NCBI GenBank assembly: GCA_020026225.1
Contig: JAHHQU010000097.1
Coordinates: 1 to 6,045, forward strand
DNA: 6,045 bases
From: Phocaeicola sp.
GTDB lineage: Bacteria > Bacteroidota > Bacteroidia > Bacteroidales > Bacteroidaceae
Direction of reading: 5' to 3'
Both the position numbers and the translations under genes were made by a program. The notes beneath the pieces are model-generated. The model was given only the letters and a program-made list of their open reading frames with translations. It searched no databases and was not told the origin of the DNA. This document shows positions 1 through 6,008 of this stretch, one piece after another (the first letter of the stretch is position 1; the number at the start of each line of letters is the position of its first letter).

Positions 1-40
1 GATGGTACTGCAGATTGTGGGAGAGTAGGTAGTCGCCGTT
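1..40 (+). rRNA. rrf: 5S ribosomal RNA, 3' end (partial)
   Basis: The first bases, GATGGTACTG followed by GTGGGAGAGTAGGT and GTCGCCG, match the conserved 3' third of bacterial 5S rRNA (the GAUGGUACUG and GGGAGAGUAGGU blocks). The 5' two thirds lie outside the window, and the exact mature 3' end is uncertain by a few bases. It is followed at once by a strong terminator, so it closes an rRNA operon. Confidence 0.9.
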
Positions 41-46
41 TTACGG

Positions 47-82
47 AAGCCTCGTAGTAGCAATACTTCGGGGCTTTTTTTT
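47..82 (+). terminator. Intrinsic terminator of the rRNA operon
   Basis: AAGCCTCG (47-54) pairs with CGGGGCTT (69-76) with one G-U pair. After a T-T mismatch (55/68) the stem continues as AGTA (56-59) with TACT (64-67), closed by a GCAA tetraloop of the GNRA type (60-63). The 3' side runs into eight T (75-82). Stem, stable loop and T-tract together form a textbook Rho-independent terminator, so the genes downstream should need their own promoter. Confidence 0.9.
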
Positions 83-124
83 CTAAAAAAAAAGATGATT
101 CTTTACAAATACCTGATTGAATAT

Positions 125-155
125 TTTGCTACTATATTTATAAATGCTAAATTTG
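125..155 (+). promoter_or_regulatory. Bacteroidetes-type primary-sigma promoter
   Basis: TTTG at 125-128 and TAAATTTG at 148-155 match the Bacteroidetes -33 (TTTG) and -7 (TAnnTTTG) elements exactly. They are separated by exactly 19 bases, the usual spacing. Transcription would start roughly at 158-163, leaving a leader of about 260 nt before the first polysaccharide gene. It is the only exact two-element match I found between the rRNA terminator and base 420, so it is the probable promoter of the whole operon. The start site itself is inferred. Confidence 0.75.
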
Positions 156-167
156 TAGCAATTTAAA

Positions 168-212
168 ATGCCGAAATCTAGGTGTTTTGCTCTTATTCCG
201 TTCTTTTTATAG
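168..212 (+). CDS. Possible 14-codon leader peptide
   Basis: An ATG at 168, only a few bases after the predicted transcription start, opens a 14-codon frame (MPKSRCFALIPFFL) ending with TAG at 210-212. The frame runs through the loop of the 193-218 hairpin, and its stop touches that hairpin's 3' arm. It has no clear ribosome binding site, but the true genes here also lack one. A frame this short can occur by chance; it is listed because its position would suit translation-coupled control of the hairpins that follow. Confidence 0.18.
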   Translation: MPKSRCFALIPFFL

Positions 213-232
213 GAATAGATGATTGTAAGATG

Positions 233-263
233 CTGCTAATCAATAGTTTTTATTGGTTGGCAG
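233..263 (+). promoter_or_regulatory. 13-bp RNA hairpin in the leader
   Basis: CTGCTAATCAATA (233-245) pairs along its whole length with TATTGGTTGGCAG (251-263) around a GTTTT loop (246-250): eleven Watson-Crick and two G-U pairs, with no bulge. The G-U pairs (237/259 and 240/256) make the structure specific to the + strand RNA. No T-run follows, so it is not itself a terminator. It is the strongest structure between the rRNA terminator and the first gene. Confidence 0.6.
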
Positions 264-270
264 GAACCAA
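253..270 (+). promoter_or_regulatory. Competing hairpin, exclusive with the 13-bp stem
   Basis: TTGGTT (253-258) is exactly complementary to AACCAA (265-270), with GGCAGG as the loop. Bases 253-258 are also in the 3' arm of the 13-bp stem at 233-263, so the two structures cannot form at once. The long stem should be the more stable; the short one could form if the 5' arm (233-245) is occupied by a ribosome or a protein. The pairing is read directly; a switch function is inferred. Confidence 0.35.
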
Positions 271-305
271 GATTGTGTGATATAGTGAAAGAAGGAACCT
301 TTGGA

Positions 306-338
306 ACTGCTAATAAAATTATTTTACAGTCTTTTTTT
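306..338 (+). terminator. Weak terminator-like hairpin and T-tract in the leader
   Basis: ACTG (306-309) pairs with CAGT (327-330). TAA (311-313) can pair inside it with TTA (324-326) past an unpaired C310, with an AT-only loop region. The stem is followed by C and seven T (332-338). The GC content of the stem is low and it is interrupted, so termination would be inefficient at best. Its position between the hairpins and the first gene makes an attenuator possible but unproven. Confidence 0.25.
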
Positions 339-419
339 CTTCTCTTTCCTTTTCCAGTCTATTCTTTCCCAGAGTTGGGTATTGGGTGTTTTTGAATATA
401 AATCGTAAAAATATATTCT

Positions 420-1532
420 ATGAACGGTTGGATAGTAAATATTCTCTCGGCCTTCGTCTTGAGTGCATTGTTGGCGGGAGTGGTCATTCCGAAAATCTTG
501 TTGATTGCATTCCGCAAGAATCTTTTTGATGAGCCTGATGAACGTAAGATTCATACCTCATTAGTTCCTCGCTTGGGAGGCATAGCCTTCAAGCCGGTCA
601 TCTTCTTCACCATTGCCTTGCTATTGGGCATAAATCTGTATTTGGGTGAACTCCAGGTCATCAGTGTGGCATCCGAAGAAGTACGTCCGATGGCTTTTGC
701 CTTCTGTGCCATCATGCTTCTTTACTTGGTGGGTATAGGTGACGACTTGGTGGGTATCCGTTACAAGGCCAAATTCATAGCACAGATTCTTTGTGGCGTC
801 ATGCTGATTGCAGGTGACATTTATATCAGTGATTTTCACGGCTTCCTCGGCTTGCATGCCTTGCATCCTGCCTTTGCTTATCCCTTTACCTTGCTGCTTA
901 TTGTCTTTATCATCAATGCCATTAACTTGATTGACGGTATTGACGGCTTGGCATCCGGTTTGTGTAGCGTGGCATTGATATTCTACGGCTTGACCTCCTA
1001 TTTTATCGATGAACCGATGTATGCCTTGCTTTCTTTCACCGCTTTGGGTGTATTGGTTCCTTTCTTTTATTACAATGTATTCGGTGACCCCCAGAAGCAG
1101 AAGAAGATTTTTATGGGCGATACCGGCAGTTTGACCATCGGAATGCTGCTCTGTATTCTCTCCATCAAGCTGACCATGTGCGCCCCTGCAGCAGATAGCG
1201 GAATCCCCAATCCACTGGTATTGGCTTATTCTCCCCTCATCATTCCGTGCTTTGATGTAATACGCGTTTACTTCGGGCGTGTGCGTAGGGGAAAGAATCC
1301 GTTCTTGCCCGATAAGACCCATATCCATCACAAATTGTTGGCAATCGGCATGCATCAGCGGGTAGCTATGGTAAGTATCTTGGGTGCTTCAGTTGTTCTG
1401 GCCCTCTGCAACATCCTGTTGTCACCCTACTTGGATATTACACTCCTTTTATTATTGGACGGTGTTATATGGGTTGGGGTCAATATGTGGCTGACCCAAA
1501 AATGCAAAACGTTGGAGCAAGTTCGCACTTGA
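420..1532 (+). CDS. wecA: WecA/MraY-family undecaprenyl-phosphate sugar-1-phosphate transferase
   Basis: Inner-membrane enzyme that transfers a sugar 1-phosphate (GlcNAc-1-P in the best-known members) from a UDP-sugar to undecaprenyl phosphate, the first committed step of lipid-linked surface polysaccharide synthesis. The 370-residue protein is hydrophobic with about ten likely membrane helices, the usual size for the family. Family motifs appear in order: DEPDERKIH (37-45) with VPRLGG after it, the GDD aspartates (107-109), NAINLIDGIDGLASG (166-180), FMGDTGS (231-237, Asp234 in the position of the MraY catalytic/Mg site) and HIHH (301-304). The ATG at 420 gives a helix before the first motif and is preceded by A-rich sequence, not a Shine-Dalgarno site. 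It is the first gene of the operon, 38 bases before the export lipoprotein gene. The symbol is family-level: the sugar donor cannot be read from sequence, and the smaller PglC/WcaJ type is excluded by fold. Confidence 0.9.
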   Translation: MNGWIVNILSAFVLSALLAGVVIPKILLIAFRKNLFDEPDERKIHTSLVPRLGGIAFKPVIFFTIALLLGINLYLGELQVISVASEEVRPMAFAFCAIMLLYLVGIGDDLVGIRYKAKFIAQILCGVMLIAGDIYISDFHGFLGLHALHPAFAYPFTLLLIVFIINAINLIDGIDGLASGLCSVALIFYGLTSYFIDEPMYALLSFTALGVLVPFFYYNVFGDPQKQKKIFMGDTGSLTIGMLLCILSIKLTMCAPAADSGIPNPLVLAYSPLIIPCFDVIRVYFGRVRRGKNPFLPDKTHIHHKLLAIGMHQRVAMVSILGASVVLALCNILLSPYLDITLLLLLDGVIWVGVNMWLTQKCKTLEQVRT

Positions 1533-1570
1533 ATTAGTTAAAAGAACTCAATTTCTTAATTTGATAAAAA

Positions 1571-2377
1571 ATGACTTCGATGAAAATCAGACGACTTTTA
1601 TTTCTGTTAGTGATTCCTTTTACGGTAGTTAGCTGTACTTCGTATAAGAATGTGCCTTATTTGCAGGATCCGCAAGCAGTCAATCAATTGAATGCAGAGA
1701 TTCCCTTGTATGACGCTCAGATCATGCCGAAAGACTTGCTGAGTATTACGGTCAATACGACCGACCCGCAGGCTGCTGCTCCTTTTAACTTGACAACACA
1801 AACTACGGTGAATGTTGCTTTAGGCAATGCTAATACAACAGCTCAACCTACTTTACAGCAATATTTGGTCAATAATGAAGGGGAAATCAATTTCCCGGTT
1901 ATTGGAAAATTGAAGGTTGGCGGTTTGACCAAAACAGAAGCCGAAGCGATGATTCGTGAAAAATTGCAGCCTTATTTGAAGGAAGAGCCCATTGTCACTG
2001 TTCGTATGGCGAATTACAAGATTTCAGTCTTGGGAGAAGTGGCTAAACCGGGTACCTTTACCATCAGCAATGAAAAAGTGAATGTGTTGGAAGCCTTGGC
2101 TATGGCGGGGGATATGACCGTTTACGGCTTGCGTGACAATGTCAAGCTGATTCGTGAAGATGCGGAAGGAAAGCGTGAAATCCACCTTTTGAACTTGAAC
2201 CATTCTTCTTTGATAACTTCCCCTTACTTTTATTTGAAGCAGAACGACATTCTCTATGTCACTCCGAATAAGACCAAGGCGAAGAACTCCGATATCGGTA
2301 ACAGTACCACTCTTTGGTTCAGTGCCACTTCTATTTTGGTATCCATTGCCAGTTTGGTTGTAACTATTACAAAATAA
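1571..2377 (+). CDS. wza: Wza-like polysaccharide export lipoprotein (Poly_export/SLBB)
   Basis: Periplasmic/outer-membrane component of the channel through which finished polysaccharide leaves the cell. Residues 4-22 form a lipoprotein signal peptide (KIRR, a hydrophobic core, then lipobox VVSC with Cys22 as the acylated residue). Residues about 45-148 are the polysaccharide export domain, including YLVNNEGEINFPVIGKLKVG (99-118). Residues about 150-230 form one SLBB domain containing ISVLGEVAKPGTF (151-163) and NVLEALAMAGD (171-181). A hydrophobic C-terminal segment (about 249-266) would cross or lie in the outer membrane, as the C-terminal helix of E. coli Wza does. At 268 residues it is shorter than E. 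coli Wza (379), as is usual for Bacteroidetes members. A second ATG at codon 4 (base 1580) is an equally plausible start. It precedes the kinase gene by 29 bases and the two proteins are expected to interact. The symbol is by family. Confidence 0.9.
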   Translation: MTSMKIRRLLFLLVIPFTVVSCTSYKNVPYLQDPQAVNQLNAEIPLYDAQIMPKDLLSITVNTTDPQAAAPFNLTTQTTVNVALGNANTTAQPTLQQYLVNNEGEINFPVIGKLKVGGLTKTEAEAMIREKLQPYLKEEPIVTVRMANYKISVLGEVAKPGTFTISNEKVNVLEALAMAGDMTVYGLRDNVKLIREDAEGKREIHLLNLNHSSLITSPYFYLKQNDILYVTPNKTKAKNSDIGNSTTLWFSATSILVSIASLVVTITK

Positions 2378-2406
2378 TCATTCATCGACAAATTTAATTC
2401 ATACTT

Positions 2407-4785
2407 ATGGTTGACGAAAGAAACGCCGTACAAGAAACTGCCCAAGAGCAGGAAATCGATTTGGTTGCTCAGTTCTTTAAATATTTGTTCTACTGGAAAT
2501 GGTTTGTAGCTAGCATAATCATCTGCTGTGCTTTGGCCTTTATTTACCTTCGTTATCAGACTCCGGTTTATGAAATTTCTTCTTCCGTTCTGATTAAGGA
2601 AGACGATAAGAAAGGCCCTTCTGCTAGTGGTCCGCTCTCTTCCATTCAGGACTTGGGCATGCTGTCTATGTCCAGCAATTTCGATAACGAAGTGGAAATC
2701 TTGCATTCCCGTACCTTGGTGAAGAAGGTGGTGAAGGACTTGAATCTGTACATCGACTTGGCAGAACCTCGTTTCTTCGGCTTTGCCAAACCGCTTTATA
2801 AAAAAAATCCGTTGAGAGTCTACATGGCTCCTCAGGAAGCAGACCTGTTGGAAAGTGCAGTTCATTTAGAGTTAACTTACGAAACATCTGGAAAATTGAA
2901 AGTATCAGCCGAGTATGAACAGGATAAGGAAGAAAAGAAACTTGAGCAAAGTTTTGACAAACTTCCAGCTGTGTTGCCTACTTCAGTCGGTGTAATTACA
3001 GTGTCTTTAGGAGATACTACAGAAATTAATAAAGAAACCATTCGATTGAATGCTACCATAAGTAATTTAACAGCTACCGCAATGGACTATGTGAAGAATA
3101 TGACCATTGCTCCCTCTTCTAAAACAACAACCATTGCGAAGGTCAGCATAAAAAATTCCAGCAAGGACCGTGGCGTGGACTTTATCAACAGTTTGGTAGC
3201 TAATTACAATCGTGATGCAAATGACGAAAAGAATGAAGTCGCTCAGAAAACAGCAGAATTCATTCAGGAACGTATCGGTATCATCAATCGTGAACTGGGC
3301 TCTACTGAAAGCAGATTAGCAAACTTTAAACAGAAATCAGGTTTGACGGACTTGACTAGCGATGCACAGTTGGCGCTGCAGGAAAGTTCAAAATACGAAC
3401 AGCAACGTACAGAAAACGCTACCCAGATTCGTTTGGTTAAGTTCTTGAACAATTACATTAATGACCCAGCCAATAAGGATGAAGTCCTTCCTGCTAACGT
3501 AGGTCTGAAAGATCCTAGTTTGACTTCGGTGATTGACCAGTACAATACGATGATTATTGAGCGCAAACGCTTGCTTCGTACATCTTCAGAAAGTAACCCT
3601 GCCGTTATTCATATCAATACCGGTATTGAAGCAATGTGTCGTAATGTACGAACAACCGTGAATTCAGTATTGAAAGGATTGGAAATTGCACAGGCAGATA
3701 TCGCTCGTCAGGCTAACAAGTTTGAAACACGTATTAGCAATGCTCCAAAGCAGGAAAAAGAATTCATGAGTATTTCCCGTCAGCAGGAAATCCAGGCAAC
3801 TCTTTACATTATGTTGTTACAGAAACGTGAAGAAAATGCCATCACCCTTGCTTCAACCGCGAATAATGGACGTATTATTGAAGAACCAATGGCTGGTGTT
3901 GCTCCTGTTGCTCCTAAGAAAGCCATCATTATGCTAGGTGCGCTGATTTTAGGCTTGGCACTACCTGTAGGCGGCATCTTTATTTATGACTTGACACGTT
4001 ATAAAATCGAAAGTAAAGAGGATATTGAAGCTCTTACGAAAGTTCCTGTAATTGGTGAATTGCCAAAATCACAGTCGAAACCTGTAGAGGGAGCTATCAT
4101 GATTCGTGAGAATAACAATGACCTGATGGAAGAAACCTTCCGTAACTTCCGTACCAATCTGCTCTTTATGTTGGGCAAGGAGGAGAAGGTTGTTCTATTC
4201 AGTTCTACCATGCCGGGTGAAGGTAAGTCTTTCGTAACTGGTAACTTAGCCGTTTCATTGGCTTATCTTGGTAAGAAGGTCTTGGTAATGGGCTTGGATA
4301 TTCGTAAACCTGGTTTGAATAAAGTGTTTAATGTAAGCAAGCATGCAAAAGGTATTACCGATTATATGGTAGATCCTGAACATCAAGATTTATTTGCATT
4401 GATTCAACACTCAGATTTATCCGCTAACTTGGATATTATGGTAGGTGGTACTATTCCTCCTAATCCAACCGAACTGGTGGCACGTGATGTCTTAGTAGAA
4501 GCAATCGAACGATTGAAAGCACATTATGACTACATCTTATTGGATACTGCTCCTATTGCTATGGTAACCGATACTTCGATTATTTCACGTGTTGCTGATA
4601 TGGGCGTTTATGTATGTCGTGCAGATGTGACACCAAAATATGACTTTAAGTTTATCAATACATTGAATGAAAATAAAAAATTCGGTAAACTTGCTGTCGT
4701 AATTAATGGATTAGATTTAACCAAACGTAAGTATGGCTATGGCAAACATTATGGCTATGGTTACGGCTATGGTTATGAGAAATAA
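2407..4785 (+). CDS. wzc: Wzc-like polysaccharide co-polymerase and tyrosine autokinase (BY-kinase)
   Basis: Inner-membrane protein that controls polysaccharide chain length and export through cycles of tyrosine autophosphorylation and oligomer assembly. Order of parts in 792 residues: Wzz domain with membrane helix 1 (about 31-49); large periplasmic region with likely coiled coils (about 278-345 and 375-447); GNVR-type segment with RQQEIQATLYIMLLQKREE (458-476); a proline-containing stretch (494-503), then membrane helix 2 (about 506-527); cytoplasmic kinase. In the kinase, EETFRNFR (575-582) carries the ExxRxxR oligomerisation motif, Walker A is PGEGKS (603-608), Walker A' is VLVMGLDIRKP (625-635) and Walker B is YILLDTAP (709-716). 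The C-terminus is a tyrosine cluster with seven Tyr at 776-790. In Walker A' the first of the two usual Asp positions is Gly629; from memory this is common in Bacteroidetes, so activity is still expected. No cognate phosphatase gene lies in the window. Spacing to both neighbours (29 and 18 bases) supports one transcript. Confidence 0.93.
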   Translation: MVDERNAVQETAQEQEIDLVAQFFKYLFYWKWFVASIIICCALAFIYLRYQTPVYEISSSVLIKEDDKKGPSASGPLSSIQDLGMLSMSSNFDNEVEILHSRTLVKKVVKDLNLYIDLAEPRFFGFAKPLYKKNPLRVYMAPQEADLLESAVHLELTYETSGKLKVSAEYEQDKEEKKLEQSFDKLPAVLPTSVGVITVSLGDTTEINKETIRLNATISNLTATAMDYVKNMTIAPSSKTTTIAKVSIKNSSKDRGVDFINSLVANYNRDANDEKNEVAQKTAEFIQERIGIINRELGSTESRLANFKQKSGLTDLTSDAQLALQESSKYEQQRTENATQIRLVKFLNNYINDPANKDEVLPANVGLKDPSLTSVIDQYNTMIIERKRLLRTSSESNPAVIHINTGIEAMCRNVRTTVNSVLKGLEIAQADIARQANKFETRISNAPKQEKEFMSISRQQEIQATLYIMLLQKREENAITLASTANNGRIIEEPMAGVAPVAPKKAIIMLGALILGLALPVGGIFIYDLTRYKIESKEDIEALTKVPVIGELPKSQSKPVEGAIMIRENNNDLMEETFRNFRTNLLFMLGKEEKVVLFSSTMPGEGKSFVTGNLAVSLAYLGKKVLVMGLDIRKPGLNKVFNVSKHAKGITDYMVDPEHQDLFALIQHSDLSANLDIMVGGTIPPNPTELVARDVLVEAIERLKAHYDYILLDTAPIAMVTDTSIISRVADMGVYVCRADVTPKYDFKFINTLNENKKFGKLAVVINGLDLTKRKYGYGKHYGYGYGYGYEK
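4732..4782 (+). repeat. Hexanucleotide Tyr-Gly repeat at the kinase C-terminus
   Basis: The last 17 codons of the kinase gene are built on the unit TAY GGY (for example TATGGC, TATGGT, TACGGC), giving YGYG, then KH, then five Tyr alternating with Gly, and a final EK. Seven tyrosines fall within 15 residues. Tyr-rich tails are the autophosphorylation sites of BY-kinases. Because the unit is 6 bases, gain or loss of a copy keeps the frame and changes only the number of tyrosines. Confidence 0.8.
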
Positions 4786-4803
4786 CCTCTAAACAAACAT
4801 AAA

Positions 4804-5949
4804 ATGAAAATACAGGAACAATTGTCTATCCGAAAATTTGGTCCGCTCGATGAAATAAAAATGGAGAATATCTCTCCGTTTTTATTCTTGATAGGAGAGT
4901 CAGGCAGCGGAAAGAGTACCATTCTGAAAGTATTGGCCATTATGCGCCACATTTACAAACAGATTGGACTTCGTTCCTATCTGAAGGAAGGAAATATTTC
5001 CGATAGTTCCATTGTGCTTTCATTCAATGAATATCTCCACAACGGAGGAATGGAAAAATATGTGAAAGACAATACGGAAATCTGCTATTCTCGAGGAAAT
5101 TGCAAACTGACTTATACAAAGACTGGAGGTCTGCAAGGAACCAAAAAAACACTAGACGAGTCTGAACTTTCACTGGAGAAAATATCATTTCTATCTGATA
5201 AAAGAGGAGCTATACCTGCTCTTTTAGCTAATAATAGCAGCGGTAAATCATTAGGCTTTTATTTTGAAGAAACATTCCGTGATTTCAAAACAGCCAACGA
5301 ATTAATAAAAGATATGGATTTACCTTTTCTTGGTATTAGTTTTCATGAAGAAAAGGCAGGAAATAGTGTACGCCGATATTCTATAAAAAATAGCAACAAG
5401 AATTATGAAGTAAACTTTGAAGATGCTTCATCTGGTATGCAAACCCTTACTCCCCTTACTTTAATAACGGAGTATTACACGCGTTATTATGACATTGTAA
5501 AAGATGCCAATCATGCAATCTTGACTTTGCTGGCGCGAAATGACAGCCTTTCTTCTTTCAAACATGATATGAATATTGGTGAAATTAATCAACGTAACAT
5601 TCATTTCTTTATAGAAGAACCAGAACTTAGTCTTTTCCCTTCAGCTCAATGTTCTTTGATCAATCTGCTTGTTTCACAGTGCAAGTCATCAAAGAATCAT
5701 ATAACGCTATCAGTAGCAACTCACAGCCCTTACATCATCAATCATCTTAATTTGTTGATGAAGGCTTATGATAAAAAAGTAAAGGTGGAAGATGCTGCTT
5801 TGAATTACGATGATTTAAGTGTCTATAGTATTGAGGAAGGAAAGTTGATAGATTTGAAAGTGCAGAATGCACACCTAATCAATACTGACGTGCTATCCAA
5901 TCAGATAGAATCCATCTATAACTTATATGATGAAATAGACATAAAATAG
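4804..5949 (+). CDS. OLD/ABC-like AAA ATPase (AAA_15/AAA_21 type), function unknown
   Basis: An ATP-binding protein of 381 residues in the SMC/ABC-like group that includes OLD-family and several anti-phage ATPases. Visible motifs: Walker A GESGSGKST (31-39) just after an N-terminal strand; SSGMQTLTPL (209-218), matching the signature-like SSGxQ motif; Walker B FFIEEPELSLFP (268-279), with Glu271 replacing the usual Asp and Glu272 as the catalytic position; and the switch histidine in SVATHSP (303-309). All core motifs are intact, so it is probably active. No membrane segment, nuclease or TOPRIM domain follows: only about 70 residues lie beyond the switch motif, so any effector would have to be another protein. 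It starts 18 bases after the kinase stop with no promoter in the gap, so it is likely cotranscribed. Sampled lines are more AT-rich than the first gene (17 G+C in 5281-5340 against 31 in 1081-1140). Its link to polysaccharide synthesis is positional only. Confidence 0.8.
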   Translation: MKIQEQLSIRKFGPLDEIKMENISPFLFLIGESGSGKSTILKVLAIMRHIYKQIGLRSYLKEGNISDSSIVLSFNEYLHNGGMEKYVKDNTEICYSRGNCKLTYTKTGGLQGTKKTLDESELSLEKISFLSDKRGAIPALLANNSSGKSLGFYFEETFRDFKTANELIKDMDLPFLGISFHEEKAGNSVRRYSIKNSNKNYEVNFEDASSGMQTLTPLTLITEYYTRYYDIVKDANHAILTLLARNDSLSSFKHDMNIGEINQRNIHFFIEEPELSLFPSAQCSLINLLVSQCKSSKNHITLSVATHSPYIINHLNLLMKAYDKKVKVEDAALNYDDLSVYSIEEGKLIDLKVQNAHLINTDVLSNQIESIYNLYDEIDIK

Positions 5950-5951
5950 AC

Positions 5952-6008
5952 ATGAAGGACCTATTAGCAAAAGAGTTGACATCTTTTCACGTAAGCTTCC
6001 AAAATTAG
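5952..6008 (+). pseudogene. 18-codon open frame after the ATPase; possible remnant of a partner gene
   Basis: An ATG lies 2 bases after the ATPase stop (TAG, AC, ATG), the spacing expected for translational coupling in a two-gene unit. The frame encodes MKDLLAKELTSFHVSFQN and ends at TAG 6006-6008. The first part looks like an ordinary soluble N-terminus. It could be a partner gene truncated by a frameshift or insertion, or simply a chance frame. The other two + frames are open only in pieces: one holds GPISKRVDIFSRKLPKLAY and stops at 6013-6015, the other is open from the stop at 5992-5994 to the window end. The product is not recognised. Confidence 0.3.

Larger units (their letters stand above)
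160..419 (+). promoter_or_regulatory. Long structured 5' leader of the polysaccharide operon
   Basis: About 260 bases separate the predicted transcription start from the first ATG, with no substantial gene. The stretch holds a 7-bp hairpin (193-199/212-218, loop of 12), a 13-bp hairpin (233-245/251-263), a competing 6-bp hairpin (253-258/265-270), two GGAACC copies (263-268 and 294-299), and a weak stem followed by a T-rich tract (306-338). A pyrimidine-rich tract runs on to 354. In Bacteroides, capsule operons are known to have long leaders at which UpxY (NusG-like) proteins act against early termination. A similar regulatory role is inferred here from length and structure only. Confidence 0.5.

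Noticed and set aside
91..104. Small inverted repeat AAAGA/TCTTT between terminator and promoter
   Set aside because: A 5-bp AT-rich stem is expected by chance in this composition.
391..420. A second promoter just before the first gene (TTTG at 391-394)
   Set aside because: At the right spacing the sequence is TATTCTAT, which matches TAnnTTTG poorly.
324..554. A 76-codon antisense frame over the leader and the start of the first gene
   Set aside because: It has low-complexity Lys/Arg ends from the T-tract and overlaps a clear gene start.
621..1355. A 244-codon open frame antisense to the transferase gene
   Set aside because: The + strand frame carries all WecA/MraY motifs. The antisense product is rich in Gln and His with no recognisable domain, as expected of a shadow frame.
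1533..1570. A promoter in the gap before the export lipoprotein gene (TAATTTGA)
   Set aside because: It is one base short of TAnnTTTG and has no properly spaced upstream element; the 38-base gap suits cotranscription.
2254..2865. A 203-codon antisense frame across the export lipoprotein/kinase junction
   Set aside because: It overlaps two well-supported genes and shows no domain or promoter of its own.
2868..3060. An apparent AT-rich patch inside the kinase gene suggesting recombination
   Set aside because: Line-by-line counts range from 19 to 26 G+C per 60 with no sharp boundary, so it is within normal variation.
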